Assembly: GCF_000424985.1 (NCBI RefSeq)
Contig: NZ_AUKX01000007.1
Coordinates: 78,014 to 142,013, forward strand
Reading direction: 5' to 3'
DNA length: 64,000 bases
Source: Arenibacter latericius DSM 15913
Lineage (GTDB): Bacteria > Bacteroidota > Bacteroidia > Flavobacteriales > Flavobacteriaceae
Part shown: positions 8,888 to 18,784 of the stretch, one piece after another
How the letters are laid out: every line of letters begins with the position of its first letter
How positions within the stretch are numbered: the stretch's first letter is position 1
Translations under genes and position numbers: made by a program
The notes under the pieces: generated by a model
The model's database searches: none
Seen by the model: the letters and a program-made list of their open reading frames with translations, nothing else
Told to the model about the DNA's origin: nothing

Positions 8888-8917
8888 CAAATTTAATTAT
8901 TTTTCTGATATGAACAA
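8888..8917 (-). promoter_or_regulatory. Promoter of rpmE2
   Basis: On the minus strand TTG (8917-8915), 19 bases, then TAAATTTG (8895-8888): a full match to the Bacteroidetes promoter, 40 bases upstream of the L31 start. Confidence 0.75.
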
Positions 8918-9017
8918 TTTATATCCTTAAAAAAGAGAAAATAAATATAACTTATCTTTATTTGTAACAAATATAGGCCAACAAATACAAATCTAAAAAC
9001 AACTTAATCATAAAAAA

Positions 9018-9542
9018 ATGGAATTAGAAAAACCTAAAACTGGAAAATTTGCATCAACCTACGGACTAATCCTAGGTTCTCTAAGCGTTATATTTGGACT
9101 AATGCTTTATTCTTTGGATATGCATTATCAAGGCGGGATGATGGTTCTTGCAGTAAGCCTCATTTTAACGATTACCGTAATTACTATAGGTATGTTCCAG
9201 TTTAGAAAAGCGAACAATGGTTTTATGTCCTTTGGTCAGGCGTTAAAACTTGGAGTTGGTATTGGTTTAATAGGTGGTATTATCAGCATCTTATTTAATC
9301 AGTTAATGGTAGGTGTAATAGATCCTGATATGATGGAAAAGGCGATGACCTATCAAAAAGGACTACTCCTAGAAACCACTAATATGACTCCAGAGCAGGT
9401 AGATGCGCAAATGGAGATGGGCAAAAAATTTAATACAACCACTATGCAAATAGCATTTGGACTATTATTTAGTGTGATAAGTAGTTTTATATTATCCTTA
9501 TTCCCTGCATTAATTTTAAAAAGACCGGAAACTATTCAGTAA
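9018..9542 (+). CDS. DUF4199-family membrane protein
   Basis: 174 residues with four predicted membrane helices (about 13-31, 37-59, 74-95 and 145-168), the layout of DUF4199 proteins found throughout Bacteroidetes. Function unknown. It heads a run of four same-strand genes (GT2, phosphohexomutase, ABC exporter) with short gaps. A promoter-like TATCTTTA box lies at 8953-8960, resembling the one ahead of the carboxylase gene at 24756. Confidence 0.78.
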   Translation: MELEKPKTGKFASTYGLILGSLSVIFGLMLYSLDMHYQGGMMVLAVSLILTITVITIGMFQFRKANNGFMSFGQALKLGVGIGLIGGIISILFNQLMVGVIDPDMMEKAMTYQKGLLLETTNMTPEQVDAQMEMGKKFNTTTMQIAFGLLFSVISSFILSLFPALILKRPETIQ

Positions 9543-9546
9543 TTTG

Positions 9547-9554
9547 TACTTTTG
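9547..9554 (+). promoter_or_regulatory. -7 promoter box for the GT2 gene
   Basis: TACTTTTG matches TAnnTTTG, 24 bases before the ATG at 9578, just after the DUF4199 stop. It suggests an internal promoter; no TTG at the right spacing. Confidence 0.45.
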
Positions 9555-9577
9555 AAAAGATTTTGCATTAGTACCGA

Positions 9578-10537
9578 ATGAATATATCTATAATAATCCC
9601 TTTACTCAACGAGGAAGAGTCGTTAACAGAACTGCATGATTGGATTGTACGTGTTATGCAATCCAATCAATTTTTATATGAAATCCTATTTATAGATGAT
9701 GGGAGCTCTGATAAATCTTGGAAAATTATCACCCAGCTAGGAAACAACAACCCTAATGTAAAAGGGATTCGATTTTTAAAGAATTTTGGTAAATCCCAAG
9801 CTTTACATGCAGGTTTTAAAGCGGCAAAAGGTGATGTAATTATTACCATGGATGCCGACCTACAAGATAATCCTGAAGAGATACCAGAACTATATAGGTT
9901 GATACACGAAGATGGTTATGACCTAATATCGGGGTGGAAGAAAAAAAGATATGATTCTATCCTTTCCAAAAATCTTCCTTCAAAATTATTCAATTGGGCC
10001 GCTAGAATAACATCAGGCGTTAAACTTCACGATTTTAATTGCGGGCTTAAAGCCTATAAAAAAGAAGTAGTAAAAACCATTGAAGTATCTGGAGAAATGC
10101 ATCGCTATATTCCCGTATTGGTAAAATCGGCCGGATTTTCTAAGATAGATGAAAAAGTAGTAAAGCATCAGGCACGAAAATATGGCAAGACAAAGTTTGG
10201 AATGGAACGTTTTATTAATGGCTTCCTAGACCTAATCACCATTTGGTTTGTGTCTAAGTTTGCCAGAAGGCCAATGCATCTATTCGGGGCATTAGGTGTA
10301 TTGATGTTTACTATTGGATTTGGATTTGCTATTTATTTAGGAGTAGATAAATTATTTATAAATCCTTCAGGACGTCTTCTTACAGACCGTCCTCAGTTCT
10401 TCTTTGCACTAATAGCTATGGTAATAGGTTCTCAATTATTTTTAGCCGGCTTTCTAGGAGAAATTATTGTTAGGAATAGAAAAAATGAGACCCGATACAC
10501 TATTTCAGAAGGTTTAAACCTTAATCAAAATAAATAA
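9578..10537 (+). CDS. Family 2 glycosyltransferase, DPMS/GtrB type
   Basis: 319 residues. The GT-A domain carries IIPLLNEEESL at the N-terminus, ILFIDDGSSD and a DAD metal-binding motif at 92-94 followed by LQDNPEEIPEL. The C-terminal third has two membrane helices (about 233-255 and 272-295). This architecture is that of polyprenyl-phosphate sugar transferases (DPM1/GtrB/ArnC), which load a hexose onto undecaprenyl phosphate at the inner membrane. The adjacent phosphohexomutase could supply sugar 1-phosphate, and the ABC exporter could move a lipid-linked product; that link is inference. Confidence 0.85.
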   Translation: MNISIIIPLLNEEESLTELHDWIVRVMQSNQFLYEILFIDDGSSDKSWKIITQLGNNNPNVKGIRFLKNFGKSQALHAGFKAAKGDVIITMDADLQDNPEEIPELYRLIHEDGYDLISGWKKKRYDSILSKNLPSKLFNWAARITSGVKLHDFNCGLKAYKKEVVKTIEVSGEMHRYIPVLVKSAGFSKIDEKVVKHQARKYGKTKFGMERFINGFLDLITIWFVSKFARRPMHLFGALGVLMFTIGFGFAIYLGVDKLFINPSGRLLTDRPQFFFALIAMVIGSQLFLAGFLGEIIVRNRKNETRYTISEGLNLNQNK

Positions 10538-10580
10538 TAAATCTTTGTATTTTTAAATACATAATCAAACCAAAGATACT

Positions 10581-12290
10581 ATGGAAGCAATAATGAAAAA
10601 TGCTAAAGATTGGTTAACGGATTTTTTTGACACTAAGACAAAAGAAGAAGTAAAAGATCTAATCGAAAATAATACGGAAGAATTAAAAGATCGCTTTTAT
10701 AAGGATTTAGAATTTGGAACCGGGGGAATGCGCGGTATTATGGGGGCAGGAACCAACCGTATAAATAAATATACCCTAGGCAAGAGCACCCAAGGACTTA
10801 GCAATTATTTAAAAATAGCATATCCTAACACCGACCTAAAAGTGGTAATCGCCTATGATTGTAGACACAATAGTGATACCCTTGCGCGTACGGTAGCCGA
10901 AGTATTTTCGGCCAATGGAATTCAGGTTTATCTTTTTTCTGAACTCCGCACTACTCCAGAGCTTTCATTCGCTGTTCGTCATCTTAATTGCCATGCAGGT
11001 ATTGTTTTAACCGCTTCCCATAATCCACCAGAATATAATGGCTATAAGGTATATTGGACCGATGGCGGACAAATTGTACCCCCACAGGACGGAAAAATAG
11101 TTGCAGAAATAAACAGCCTTTCCTTTGAGGACATCAAATTTGAAGCAAATAACGACCTTATAAAATTAATAGGTAAGGAAGTAGACGAAGCCTTTATTGA
11201 TGCCTGCGTAGCAAATGGAAGTTTTAACGCCAAGGGAAAGGACGACTTTAAGGTGGTATTTACCTCCCTTCATGGAACCTCTATAACAGCAGTTCCTGAA
11301 GTACTTAAAAGAGCAGGTTATAAAAATGTAACCGTTATTGAAGAACAGGCCAAACCAGATGGGGATTTCCCAACGGTAAAATCGCCTAACCCTGAAGAGC
11401 CAGAAGCCTTATCAATGGCCATAAAAAAGGCTGAAGAAATAGGTGCAGATATCGTAATAGGAACAGATCCCGATTGCGATCGCTTAGGGGTTGCCGTTCG
11501 TAATTTAGAAGGAAAAATGGAGATCCTAAACGGAAACCAATCCATGATTATGATGACCAAGTTCTTATTAGATCAACGAAAAGAAAAAGGCATTAATGGA
11601 AATGAATTTGTAGCTTCTACAATTGTTTCTACACCAATGATGGATTCTCTCGCTAAGGCTTATGGCGTAGAATGCAAAACTGCATTAACAGGCTTTAAAT
11701 GGATTGCTAAAATGATTAAAGACTTCCCTGAACAGCCGTTTATAGGTGGCGGAGAAGAAAGTTTTGGTTTTATGGTAGGCGATTTTGTACGTGATAAAGA
11801 TGCCGTGACCTCTACCCTACTCGCCTGTGAAATAGGTGCCAGTGCTAAAGCAAACGGCAGCTCTTTTTATAAGGAATTAATAGATAGTTATGTGGCCTTC
11901 GGATTTTACAAGGAAAAATTAATTTCTCTTACTAAAAAAGGAATGCAAGGTGCAGAGGAAATCAAGCAAATGATGATCGATTTTAAAGAGAATCCGGTAG
12001 AGTCAATTGATGGTTCTAAAGTAATAACCGTGGAAGATTACAACACAGCCACCTCTAAAAATGTAGAAACAGGTGAGGTAACTCCACTTGATATTCCAAA
12101 ATCTAATGTACTGATTTACATTGCAGAGGATGGCACTAAAATGGCAGCTAGACCTAGTGGAACAGAACCTAAAATTAAATTCTATTTCAGCATCAATGCT
12201 CCTTTGGAAAAGGCGGCCGACTTTAAAGAAGTAGACGCCCAATTGGATGCTAAGATTAATAGAATTCTAAATGAACTGAAAATTGATTAA
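10581..12290 (+). CDS. Phosphohexomutase (phosphoglucomutase/phosphomannomutase family)
   Basis: 569 residues, the size of PgcA-type alpha-D-phosphohexomutases, which interconvert hexose 6- and 1-phosphates through a phosphoserine. Seen: TASHNPPEYNGYKVYW with catalytic S146, the magnesium site GTDPDCDR (D296, D298, D300), the sugar-binding loop GGGEESFG and the phosphate-binding RPSGTEPK near the C-terminus. All four active-site loops are intact. Whether glucose or mannose is preferred cannot be read. The stop overlaps the next ATG by one base (TAATG). Confidence 0.92.
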   Translation: MEAIMKNAKDWLTDFFDTKTKEEVKDLIENNTEELKDRFYKDLEFGTGGMRGIMGAGTNRINKYTLGKSTQGLSNYLKIAYPNTDLKVVIAYDCRHNSDTLARTVAEVFSANGIQVYLFSELRTTPELSFAVRHLNCHAGIVLTASHNPPEYNGYKVYWTDGGQIVPPQDGKIVAEINSLSFEDIKFEANNDLIKLIGKEVDEAFIDACVANGSFNAKGKDDFKVVFTSLHGTSITAVPEVLKRAGYKNVTVIEEQAKPDGDFPTVKSPNPEEPEALSMAIKKAEEIGADIVIGTDPDCDRLGVAVRNLEGKMEILNGNQSMIMMTKFLLDQRKEKGINGNEFVASTIVSTPMMDSLAKAYGVECKTALTGFKWIAKMIKDFPEQPFIGGGEESFGFMVGDFVRDKDAVTSTLLACEIGASAKANGSSFYKELIDSYVAFGFYKEKLISLTKKGMQGAEEIKQMMIDFKENPVESIDGSKVITVEDYNTATSKNVETGEVTPLDIPKSNVLIYIAEDGTKMAARPSGTEPKIKFYFSINAPLEKAADFKEVDAQLDAKINRILNELKID

Positions 12291-14110
12291 TGGAGTACTT
12301 TAAAAAGATCCTTCGCTTTGCAAAACCATACCGTAAATACGGGTTTTTAAATATTTTTTTTAACATCCTCTACGCTCTTTTCAGTGCTCTAAGTTTTGCA
12401 GCATTGATTCCTATGTTAGATGTGTTGTTTACACCCGAAAAAAAGGTATTGCAAGAACCGGTTTACACTGGTTTTGGACAATTGAAGGATTACTTGCAAG
12501 ATTACATCAATTACAAGGTAACAGCCTATTCTGGAGACGATGAAATGAAGGGTCTAGTCTTGGTTATTGGCTTGGTATTGGCGCTTTTCCTTCTAAAAAA
12601 CCTCTTTAATTATTTGGCCATGTATTTCATCACCTTTTTAAGAAATGGGGTTTTAAAGGATATCAGAAATAGCATGTATAAAAAAATAGTAAATCTGCCC
12701 ATTTCTTTTTATTCTGAAAAGAAAAAAGGAGATGTCATTGCTAGGATAACCTCCGATGTACTTGAAATTCAACATTCCTTTCTTTCGGTATTAGAACTCA
12801 TTGTACGGGAGCCGCTGACTATTTTATTTACTATTATTATCATGTTCGGCATCAGTACGGAGCTAACCCTGTTTGTATTTATATTTATTCCCATTGCAGG
12901 TATGATTATTTCTAGGATAGGAAAATCCCTTAAAAAGCAATCTGACCGAGTGCAAAAAGAACAAGGTGATTTTCTTTCTATTGTAGAAGAAACTTTGGGC
13001 GGACTCCGCGTAATAAAAGCATTTAATTCCGAATCTAGATTCTACCAAACATTTAGTAGTTCTACAAATAGATTTTTCCGATATTCTAATCAGCTCCTTA
13101 ACAGACAAAATTTAGCTTCTCCAACGGGAGAATTCCTAGGAATTTTAGTTATTGGTGTGCTGTTGTGGTTTGGGGGAAGAATGGTATTAATAGAGAAAAC
13201 CTTAGATGCCTCTTCCTTTATAGCTTATATGGGATTAGCCTACAACATACTTACTCCTGCAAAATCTATTAGTAAGGCTTCTTTTGGTGTTAAAAAAGGG
13301 AATGCTGCAGCAGAACGGGTTCTAGAAATTTTAGAAACAGAAAATCCGATTGTTGAAAAACCAAATGCCATCGTAAAAGAGGATTTTAATACAGGAATCA
13401 ATATTAAGGACATCTCTTTTAAATACGAGGATGAATACGTGTTAAAGAATTTTAACCTTACCGTACCCAAAGGTCATACCGTAGCCTTAGTAGGACAATC
13501 TGGAAGTGGAAAAAGTACCATCGCCAATTTAGTAACTAGATTTTACGATGTAAATGAAGGGGACATCCAAATTGACGGAACCAATATTAAAGATTTTACT
13601 AAGAAATCCCTACGGAATTTAATGGGGCTAGTTACGCAAGATTCTATCCTATTTAATGATTCTGTAAAAAACAACATTGGATTAGGAAAAGAAAATGCCA
13701 CAGAGGAAGAAATTATTGAAGCTGCTAAAATTGCTAATGCTCACGATTTTATAATGGGGCTTCCTAATGGGTACAACACCAATATTGGTGACAGTGGAAA
13801 CAAGTTAAGTGGTGGACAAAAACAACGTTTATCTATCGCCAGGGCCGTACTTAAAAATCCGCCTATTATGATATTAGACGAAGCTACCTCTGCTTTAGAT
13901 ACAGAAAGTGAACGTCTTGTACAGGATGCATTAGAGAAAATGATGCAAAACAGGACTTCTATTGTCATTGCTCACCGACTCTCCACCATCCAAAATGCAG
14001 ATAATATTGTAGTGCTCCAAAAAGGAGAGATTGTAGAACAAGGGTCTCATGCAGATCTATTGGCAGCAAATGGCGTATACAAAAAATTAGTGGCTATGCA
14101 GTCCCTTTAA
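12290..14110 (+). CDS. MsbA-like ABC exporter (fused permease and ATPase)
   Basis: 606 residues: an N-terminal exporter transmembrane domain (about 1-340, six helices) and a nucleotide-binding domain with Walker A GQSGSGKST (~400), signature LSGGQKQR (~505), Walker B IMILDEAT (~526) and H-loop IAHRLS (~560). All catalytic motifs are intact. It resembles lipid A/phospholipid flippases of the MsbA group; the substrate is not proven. Start overlaps the phosphohexomutase stop by one base, so the two are translationally coupled. A long inverted repeat follows. Confidence 0.9.
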   Translation: MEYFKKILRFAKPYRKYGFLNIFFNILYALFSALSFAALIPMLDVLFTPEKKVLQEPVYTGFGQLKDYLQDYINYKVTAYSGDDEMKGLVLVIGLVLALFLLKNLFNYLAMYFITFLRNGVLKDIRNSMYKKIVNLPISFYSEKKKGDVIARITSDVLEIQHSFLSVLELIVREPLTILFTIIIMFGISTELTLFVFIFIPIAGMIISRIGKSLKKQSDRVQKEQGDFLSIVEETLGGLRVIKAFNSESRFYQTFSSSTNRFFRYSNQLLNRQNLASPTGEFLGILVIGVLLWFGGRMVLIEKTLDASSFIAYMGLAYNILTPAKSISKASFGVKKGNAAAERVLEILETENPIVEKPNAIVKEDFNTGINIKDISFKYEDEYVLKNFNLTVPKGHTVALVGQSGSGKSTIANLVTRFYDVNEGDIQIDGTNIKDFTKKSLRNLMGLVTQDSILFNDSVKNNIGLGKENATEEEIIEAAKIANAHDFIMGLPNGYNTNIGDSGNKLSGGQKQRLSIARAVLKNPPIMILDEATSALDTESERLVQDALEKMMQNRTSIVIAHRLSTIQNADNIVVLQKGEIVEQGSHADLLAANGVYKKLVAMQSL

Positions 14111-14131
14111 TAAATAAGCTGTTTTATTTTA

Positions 14132-14175
14132 AATTAGCCCTTAGGTGATTAATATAAATTATCTAAGGGCTAATT
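14132..14175 (+). terminator. Probable terminator hairpin after the ABC exporter gene
   Basis: AATTAGCCCTTAG (14132-14144) and CTAAGGGCTAATT (14163-14175) form a perfect 13-bp stem with an 18-base AT-rich loop. There is no clean T run after it, so termination is likely but not textbook. Confidence 0.6.
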
Positions 14176-14337
14176 ATTTGCCTATTAATCCAAGCTTGAT
14201 CCACCTTTTTATGCAGAGGCTATAATATTTGATAATACAATTTTGCCTTATCCTTATAAACCAATCCACTTCCATAATTCATAAACAAAAGTAGTTATCC
14301 TTGCCATGATATAGCTATTCATATCCCTCCTATTCCT

Positions 14338-14345
14338 TACCTTTG
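14338..14345 (+). promoter_or_regulatory. -7 promoter box for mutS2
   Basis: TACCTTTG matches TAnnTTTG. It overlaps a TTG at 14343, which excludes that TTG as a start codon and supports the ATG at 14364. A TTG lies 24 bases upstream, slightly too far. Confidence 0.55.
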
Positions 14346-14363
14346 AAGCGTTTAAATGTTACT

Positions 14364-16541
14364 ATGGCAAAAATAAGCAGCAAAACTCTTCAAGATTTAG
14401 AATTCAATACTGTACTTCAACAGCTATCCGTTAGATGTAATACGGAACTAGGGAAGGAAAATGTGCTTAATGTAGGCCCTATTGAGTCTCAGGAAGAACT
14501 TATGGCCACTCTCGGTCAAACATCAGAATACCTATCCTCCTTTACGAATGACAATACAATTCCCAATCACGGTTTTGATGCTATTTTAAACGAGTTAAAA
14601 CTGCTTAAAATTGAGAATACTACGTTAGAAATAGGTGGATTTAGAAGGATAGCCTACATCTGTAATACGGTAGCCACACATATCAAGTTTTTTGTAAAGT
14701 TTAAAGATTACTATCCGCAGCTACTTAATGTGACAGAATCTATCACCTATCACCCAGAGATTGCGAAATCTATAGATATCGTAATCGATAAGTTTGGAGA
14801 AATAAAAAATACAGCTTCCCCAAACTTACAAGATATACGCTCACAAATAGGTTCGGTAAAAGTAAAGATTAATCAAAGTTTTGCTTCCGCGCTCTCCACT
14901 TATCAGGCTGCCGACCTATTGGATGAAATAAAAGAATCTGTAGTAGACAACAGACGTGTATTGGCCGTAAAAAGCATGTACAGAAAAAAAGTTAAAGGCT
15001 CTGTCATGGGATCCTCTAAGACAGGAAGTATTGTTTACATAGAGCCCGAAGCTACTTTGAGATATAGCAGAGAGCTTAATAACCTAGCATTTGAGGAAAG
15101 AGAAGAAATTCAAAAAATCCTAAAAGACCTTACCAATAAGATCAGGCCTTTTGCCATTCCATTAGCAGACTATCAAAACTTCTTGGCGTATATGGATATC
15201 ACTGCGGCGAAAGCTAAATATGCATCGGAAATGGACGCTCTTTTGCCAGAAATTACAGAGAAAAGGGAACTTTATTTAAGGGATGCGTATCACCCTTTGC
15301 TATTCTTGAATAACAAGTATAAAAACGAAAAAACATATCCCCAAACCATTACCCTGCATCCAGAAAACAGAATCATTGTAATTTCAGGGCCTAATGCGGG
15401 AGGAAAAAGTATCACCCTTAAAACCATAGGTCTTTTACAACTTATGTTGCAGAGTGGGTTGCTTATCCCAGTACATGAACGTTCTAAAGTTTGCTTGTTC
15501 AATAATATTCTGACCGATATTGGAGACAACCAATCTATTGAAAACCACTTGAGCACCTATAGTTATAGATTGAAAAACATGAACTATTTTTTGCGTAAGT
15601 GCAATGACAAAACCTTATTCTTAATAGATGAGTTTGGTACCGGAAGCGATCCAGAACTTGGTGGGGCCTTGGCAGAAACATTTTTAGAGGTATTTTATGA
15701 GCGAGGGGCATATGGTGTTATCACCACTCACTATTCAAACTTAAAGCTTTTAGCTAATGAACTACCCCATGTTTCCAATGCAAATATGCTTTTTGATGGA
15801 AAGTCGTTAGAGCCCACCTTTCAATTAGTTATTGGGCAAGCAGGAAGCTCTTTTACCTTTGAAGTGGCCCAAAAAAATGGTATTCCTTATAGTCTGATTA
15901 ATAAAGCAAAAAAGAAAATAGAACGCGGAAAAGTGCGTTTTGATGCTACTATTGCGAAATTGCAAAAAGAACGTAGCAAGATGAAAAAGACAGGGTCTAA
16001 GCTACAAGAAGAGGAATCCAAAGCTAGAATTGAGGCTCAAAAATTAGAAGAGCTCAACTTAAAGATCAAATCCAAATTAGAAAATTACCAGGAACTCTAT
16101 GATCATAATCAACGAATGATCTATTTGGGTAACAAGGTAAATACTGCTGCAGAGAAATATTTTCAGACTAAAAAAAGACGCCCTTTAATCTCCGAATTAC
16201 TAAAGATAGTAGAAACGGAGAACAGCAAACGCAAAAAGCAAACTCCAAAGGAGATAAAAGTCCAAAAGGAGAAGAAAGCAAAAGTAGAACAAGAGGTTAT
16301 AAAGAAGGTGGAAGTAATCCGCGAAACTAAAAAAGTAGAAAAAAAGAAGGCGGAAGTAAAAGAGAAAAATAAGCCTCGCCCTATTTTTAAAATTGGGGAT
16401 CGTGTACGAATGTTAGATGGTAAGGCAGTAGGAACTATAGATAACCTAGAAAAAAACAAGGCTATTGTAAATTACGGTATTTTCACCACCAATGTAAATG
16501 TAGACCAACTAGAATTGGTGCAAGCTGCCAAAAAAAAGTAA
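14364..16541 (+). CDS. mutS2: MutS2-family DNA-binding ATPase, without an Smr domain
   Basis: 725 residues. The MutS core/clamp region is followed by an ABC-type ATPase with Walker A GPNAGGKS (~342-349), a Walker B region 'LFLIDEFGTGSDP' and 'ITTHYSNLK'. A long basic coiled coil (about 530-680) and a KOW-like end ('FKIGDRVRMLDGKAVGTIDN') follow. Classical MutS2 ends in an Smr nuclease domain; none is present here. MutS2 has been linked to recombination suppression and to rescue of collided ribosomes. The ATG at 14364 is chosen because the -7 promoter box overlaps an upstream TTG. Confidence 0.9.
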   Translation: MAKISSKTLQDLEFNTVLQQLSVRCNTELGKENVLNVGPIESQEELMATLGQTSEYLSSFTNDNTIPNHGFDAILNELKLLKIENTTLEIGGFRRIAYICNTVATHIKFFVKFKDYYPQLLNVTESITYHPEIAKSIDIVIDKFGEIKNTASPNLQDIRSQIGSVKVKINQSFASALSTYQAADLLDEIKESVVDNRRVLAVKSMYRKKVKGSVMGSSKTGSIVYIEPEATLRYSRELNNLAFEEREEIQKILKDLTNKIRPFAIPLADYQNFLAYMDITAAKAKYASEMDALLPEITEKRELYLRDAYHPLLFLNNKYKNEKTYPQTITLHPENRIIVISGPNAGGKSITLKTIGLLQLMLQSGLLIPVHERSKVCLFNNILTDIGDNQSIENHLSTYSYRLKNMNYFLRKCNDKTLFLIDEFGTGSDPELGGALAETFLEVFYERGAYGVITTHYSNLKLLANELPHVSNANMLFDGKSLEPTFQLVIGQAGSSFTFEVAQKNGIPYSLINKAKKKIERGKVRFDATIAKLQKERSKMKKTGSKLQEEESKARIEAQKLEELNLKIKSKLENYQELYDHNQRMIYLGNKVNTAAEKYFQTKKRRPLISELLKIVETENSKRKKQTPKEIKVQKEKKAKVEQEVIKKVEVIRETKKVEKKKAEVKEKNKPRPIFKIGDRVRMLDGKAVGTIDNLEKNKAIVNYGIFTTNVNVDQLELVQAAKKK

Positions 16542-16698
16542 TCTTTTAGCAGTTATATTGGTTAAGTTTTACTAGACAATTGCATTTTAAAAGGTCATAT
16601 CATCAAACTTATCTACTGTATATAATGATGGTTATTACCCGACTTTATTTGATGTAGTTTGTACACTTTTAAATTTAGTATTATTCTTTCTACCACAG

Positions 16699-16706
16699 TA
16701 TCTTTG
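16699..16706 (+). promoter_or_regulatory. -7 promoter box for the DCC gene
   Basis: TATCTTTG matches TAnnTTTG but ends only four bases before the ATG at 16711, implying an almost leaderless transcript or a different start site. Confidence 0.4.
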
Positions 16707-16710
16707 TGAA

Positions 16711-17121
16711 ATGGAAACAAGCCCAAAAAAAATTTTATTATTTGATGGCGTTTGCAATTTATGCAATAACGCCGTTCAATACGTAATTAAAAGAGATAAG
16801 AACGATACGTATCGGTATGCGGCACTTCAGAGTGATATTGGCAAAAAACTAACTTCTGAACGACATATAGACACCTCAAAGATAGACTCCATAATTTTAA
16901 TAGAACCTGGTGTAGCCTATTATACTAAATCTGCCGCCGCATTAAAAATAGCAAAGTCCTTTGGAGGAGTTTGGGGGCTAGTAGCCATTTTGGAATGGAT
17001 ACCGGAGAGCATTAGCAATAAGGTTTACGATTTTGTAGCCAAGAATCGATATCGTTGGTACGGTAAAAAAGAAGCTTGTATGATCCCTACCCCGGAATTA
17101 AAAGCCAAGTTTTTAAATTAG
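16711..17121 (+). CDS. DCC-family thiol-disulfide oxidoreductase (DUF393)
   Basis: 136 residues. It opens with FDGVCNLCNNAVQYVIKRD, the D-G-x-C-x-x-C signature that names the DCC family (DUF393), a thioredoxin-like group. The family's substrates are not established. The protein ends with 'NRYRWYGKKEACMIPTPELK', also typical. No signal peptide; likely cytoplasmic. Monocistronic, between mutS2 and fumC. Confidence 0.85.
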   Translation: METSPKKILLFDGVCNLCNNAVQYVIKRDKNDTYRYAALQSDIGKKLTSERHIDTSKIDSIILIEPGVAYYTKSAAALKIAKSFGGVWGLVAILEWIPESISNKVYDFVAKNRYRWYGKKEACMIPTPELKAKFLN

Positions 17122-17252
17122 CATAAATGAATACTTACATTGGGCATTCTATCATTTGACTCCCCCCAATTCATGATATCATTATTGCTTATTTAGAGAA
17201 ACTACAATATAGAATGCTAGGGAATAAACTTTCTTTCTTAAGCATATAACCG

Positions 17253-17260
17253 TAAATTTG
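17253..17260 (+). promoter_or_regulatory. -7 promoter box for fumC
   Basis: TAAATTTG matches TAnnTTTG, 27 bases before the fumC ATG. No TTG at the consensus distance. A 9-bp inverted repeat GCATTCTAT/ATAGAATGC (17144-17152, 17209-17217) lies upstream. Confidence 0.55.
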
Positions 17261-17287
17261 TAATTATCATTAAACGGAATATTAATT

Positions 17288-18688
17288 ATGGAATATCGCA
17301 TTGAAAAAGATACCATGGGCGAGGTAAAGGTACCGTCCAATAAGTATTGGGGCGCACAAACCGAACGCTCTAGAAACAATTTTAAAATTGGTCCAGCGGC
17401 CTCTATGCCCTTAGACATTGTTTATGGTTTTGCTTATCTAAAAAAAGCGGCTGCCTATACCAATCACGAACTCGGTGTTTTAGAAGTAGAAAAAAGAGAC
17501 CTTATAGCGCAGGTTTGTGATGAGATTTTGGCAGGCAAGCACGACGATCAATTTCCGTTAGTAATTTGGCAAACTGGCTCTGGAACCCAGAGTAATATGA
17601 ATGTTAATGAGGTAATTGCCAATAGAGCACATGAGCTTGCTGGAAAAAAAATTGGTAAAGGGGAAAAGACCATTCAACCCAATGATGATGTAAATAAATC
17701 CCAATCTTCTAACGATACCTTCCCTACCGGGATGCATATAGCTACTTATAAGAAAATTGTAGAAACAGCAATTCCTGGAATCACCCAGCTTAGAAATACA
17801 TTAAACAAAAAAGCTAAGGAATTTGCCAATGTGGTTAAAATAGGCCGTACGCATTTAATGGATGCTACCCCCCTAACCTTAGGACAAGAAATTTCTGGTT
17901 ACGTTTCCCAATTAGACCACGGGTTACGGGCATTAAATAACACTTTAGACCATTTAAGTGAACTAGCATTAGGTGGCACCGCCGTAGGAACAGGTCTTAA
18001 CACCCCCGAAGGCTATGACGTACTTGTAGCAGAGTATATTGCTAAATTTACTGGACTACCCTTTAAAACAGCTGAAAATAAGTTTGAGGCTTTGGCTGCT
18101 CACGATGCCTTAGTAGAATCGCACGGCGCATTAAAGCAATTGGCAGTAGCATTAAACAAGATTGCTAATGATATAAGAATGATGGCTTCTGGACCTAGAT
18201 CTGGAATTGGCGAAATAATAATTCCAGCTAATGAGCCTGGTAGTTCTATTATGCCAGGAAAAGTGAATCCTACGCAATGTGAAGCATTAACTATGGTTTG
18301 CGCCCAAGTAATGGGGAACGATGTAGCTATTACTATTGGTGGTACTCAAGGGCATTATGAGCTAAATGTCTTTAAACCAATGATGGCTGCCAATTTACTG
18401 CAATCGGCACAACTATTGGGTGATGCCTGCGTAAGTTTTGATGAGCACTGTGCCGTAGGAATAGAACCTAACCACGCTGTAATAGAGCAGTTGTTGAATA
18501 ATTCATTGATGTTGGTAACCGCCTTAAATACTAAAATTGGGTATTACAAGGCTGCTGAAATTGCAAATACTGCCCATAAAAATGGAACTACCTTAAAAGA
18601 GGAGGCTATTAATTTAGGGTATGTAACTGCCGAGCAATATGACGAATGGGTTAAACCTGAAAACATGGTGGGTTCTCTTAATAAGTAA
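17288..18688 (+). CDS. fumC: Class II fumarate hydratase
   Basis: 466 residues, the standard length of the oxygen-stable class II fumarase, which hydrates fumarate to (S)-malate in the TCA cycle. Diagnostic stretches are '[19 protein letters not shown]', '[16 protein letters not shown]' and the superfamily signature [11 protein letters not shown] with the catalytic serine loop. The ATG is preceded by a -7 promoter box. The stop is followed without a gap by dispersed repeat copy B and then a terminator, so it is monocistronic. Confidence 0.96.
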   Translation: MEYRIEKDTMGEVKVPSNKYWGAQTERSRNNFKIGPAASMPLDIVYGFAYLKKAAAYTNHELGVLEVEKRDLIAQVCDEILAGKHDDQFPLVIWQTGSGTQSNMNVNEVIANRAHELAGKKIGKGEKTIQPNDDVNKSQSSNDTFPTGMHIATYKKIVETAIPGITQLRNTLNKKAKEFANVVKIGRTHLMDATPLTLGQEISGYVSQLDHGLRALNNTLDHLSELALGGTAVGTGLNTPEGYDVLVAEYIAKFTGLPFKTAENKFEALAAHDALVESHGALKQLAVALNKIANDIRMMASGPRSGIGEIIIPANEPGSSIMPGKVNPTQCEALTMVCAQVMGNDVAITIGGTQGHYELNVFKPMMAANLLQSAQLLGDACVSFDEHCAVGIEPNHAVIEQLLNNSLMLVTALNTKIGYYKAAEIANTAHKNGTTLKEEAINLGYVTAEQYDEWVKPENMVGSLNK

Positions 18689-18765
18689 ACTACATCGGGG
18701 TAGGCCCGCCTGAATGGAACGGGCAAGAGGGTCTCGGAGCATTTAAAGCTCGATTATTGAGTAAA
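18689..18765 (+). repeat. Dispersed intergenic repeat, copy B (short form)
   Basis: It starts AACTAC-A-TCGGGG, overlapping the fumC stop TAA, then GGCCCGCCTGAATGGAACGG, GCAAG, TCTCGGAGCATTTAAA and ends ATTGAGTAAA. It lacks the CCACAAGGCATTAA and TATTGATTT blocks seen in copies A and C, so it looks like the element with its middle removed. Confidence 0.72.
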
Positions 18766-18784
18766 CCAAGGCACCAATAAATAG

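Noticed and set aside
18544..18726. Minus-strand ORFs at 18544-18726 and 55294-55491 sharing a PDVVYL/PEVVYL stretch
   Set aside because: The similarity is only the reverse complement of dispersed repeat copies B and C; they are not genes.
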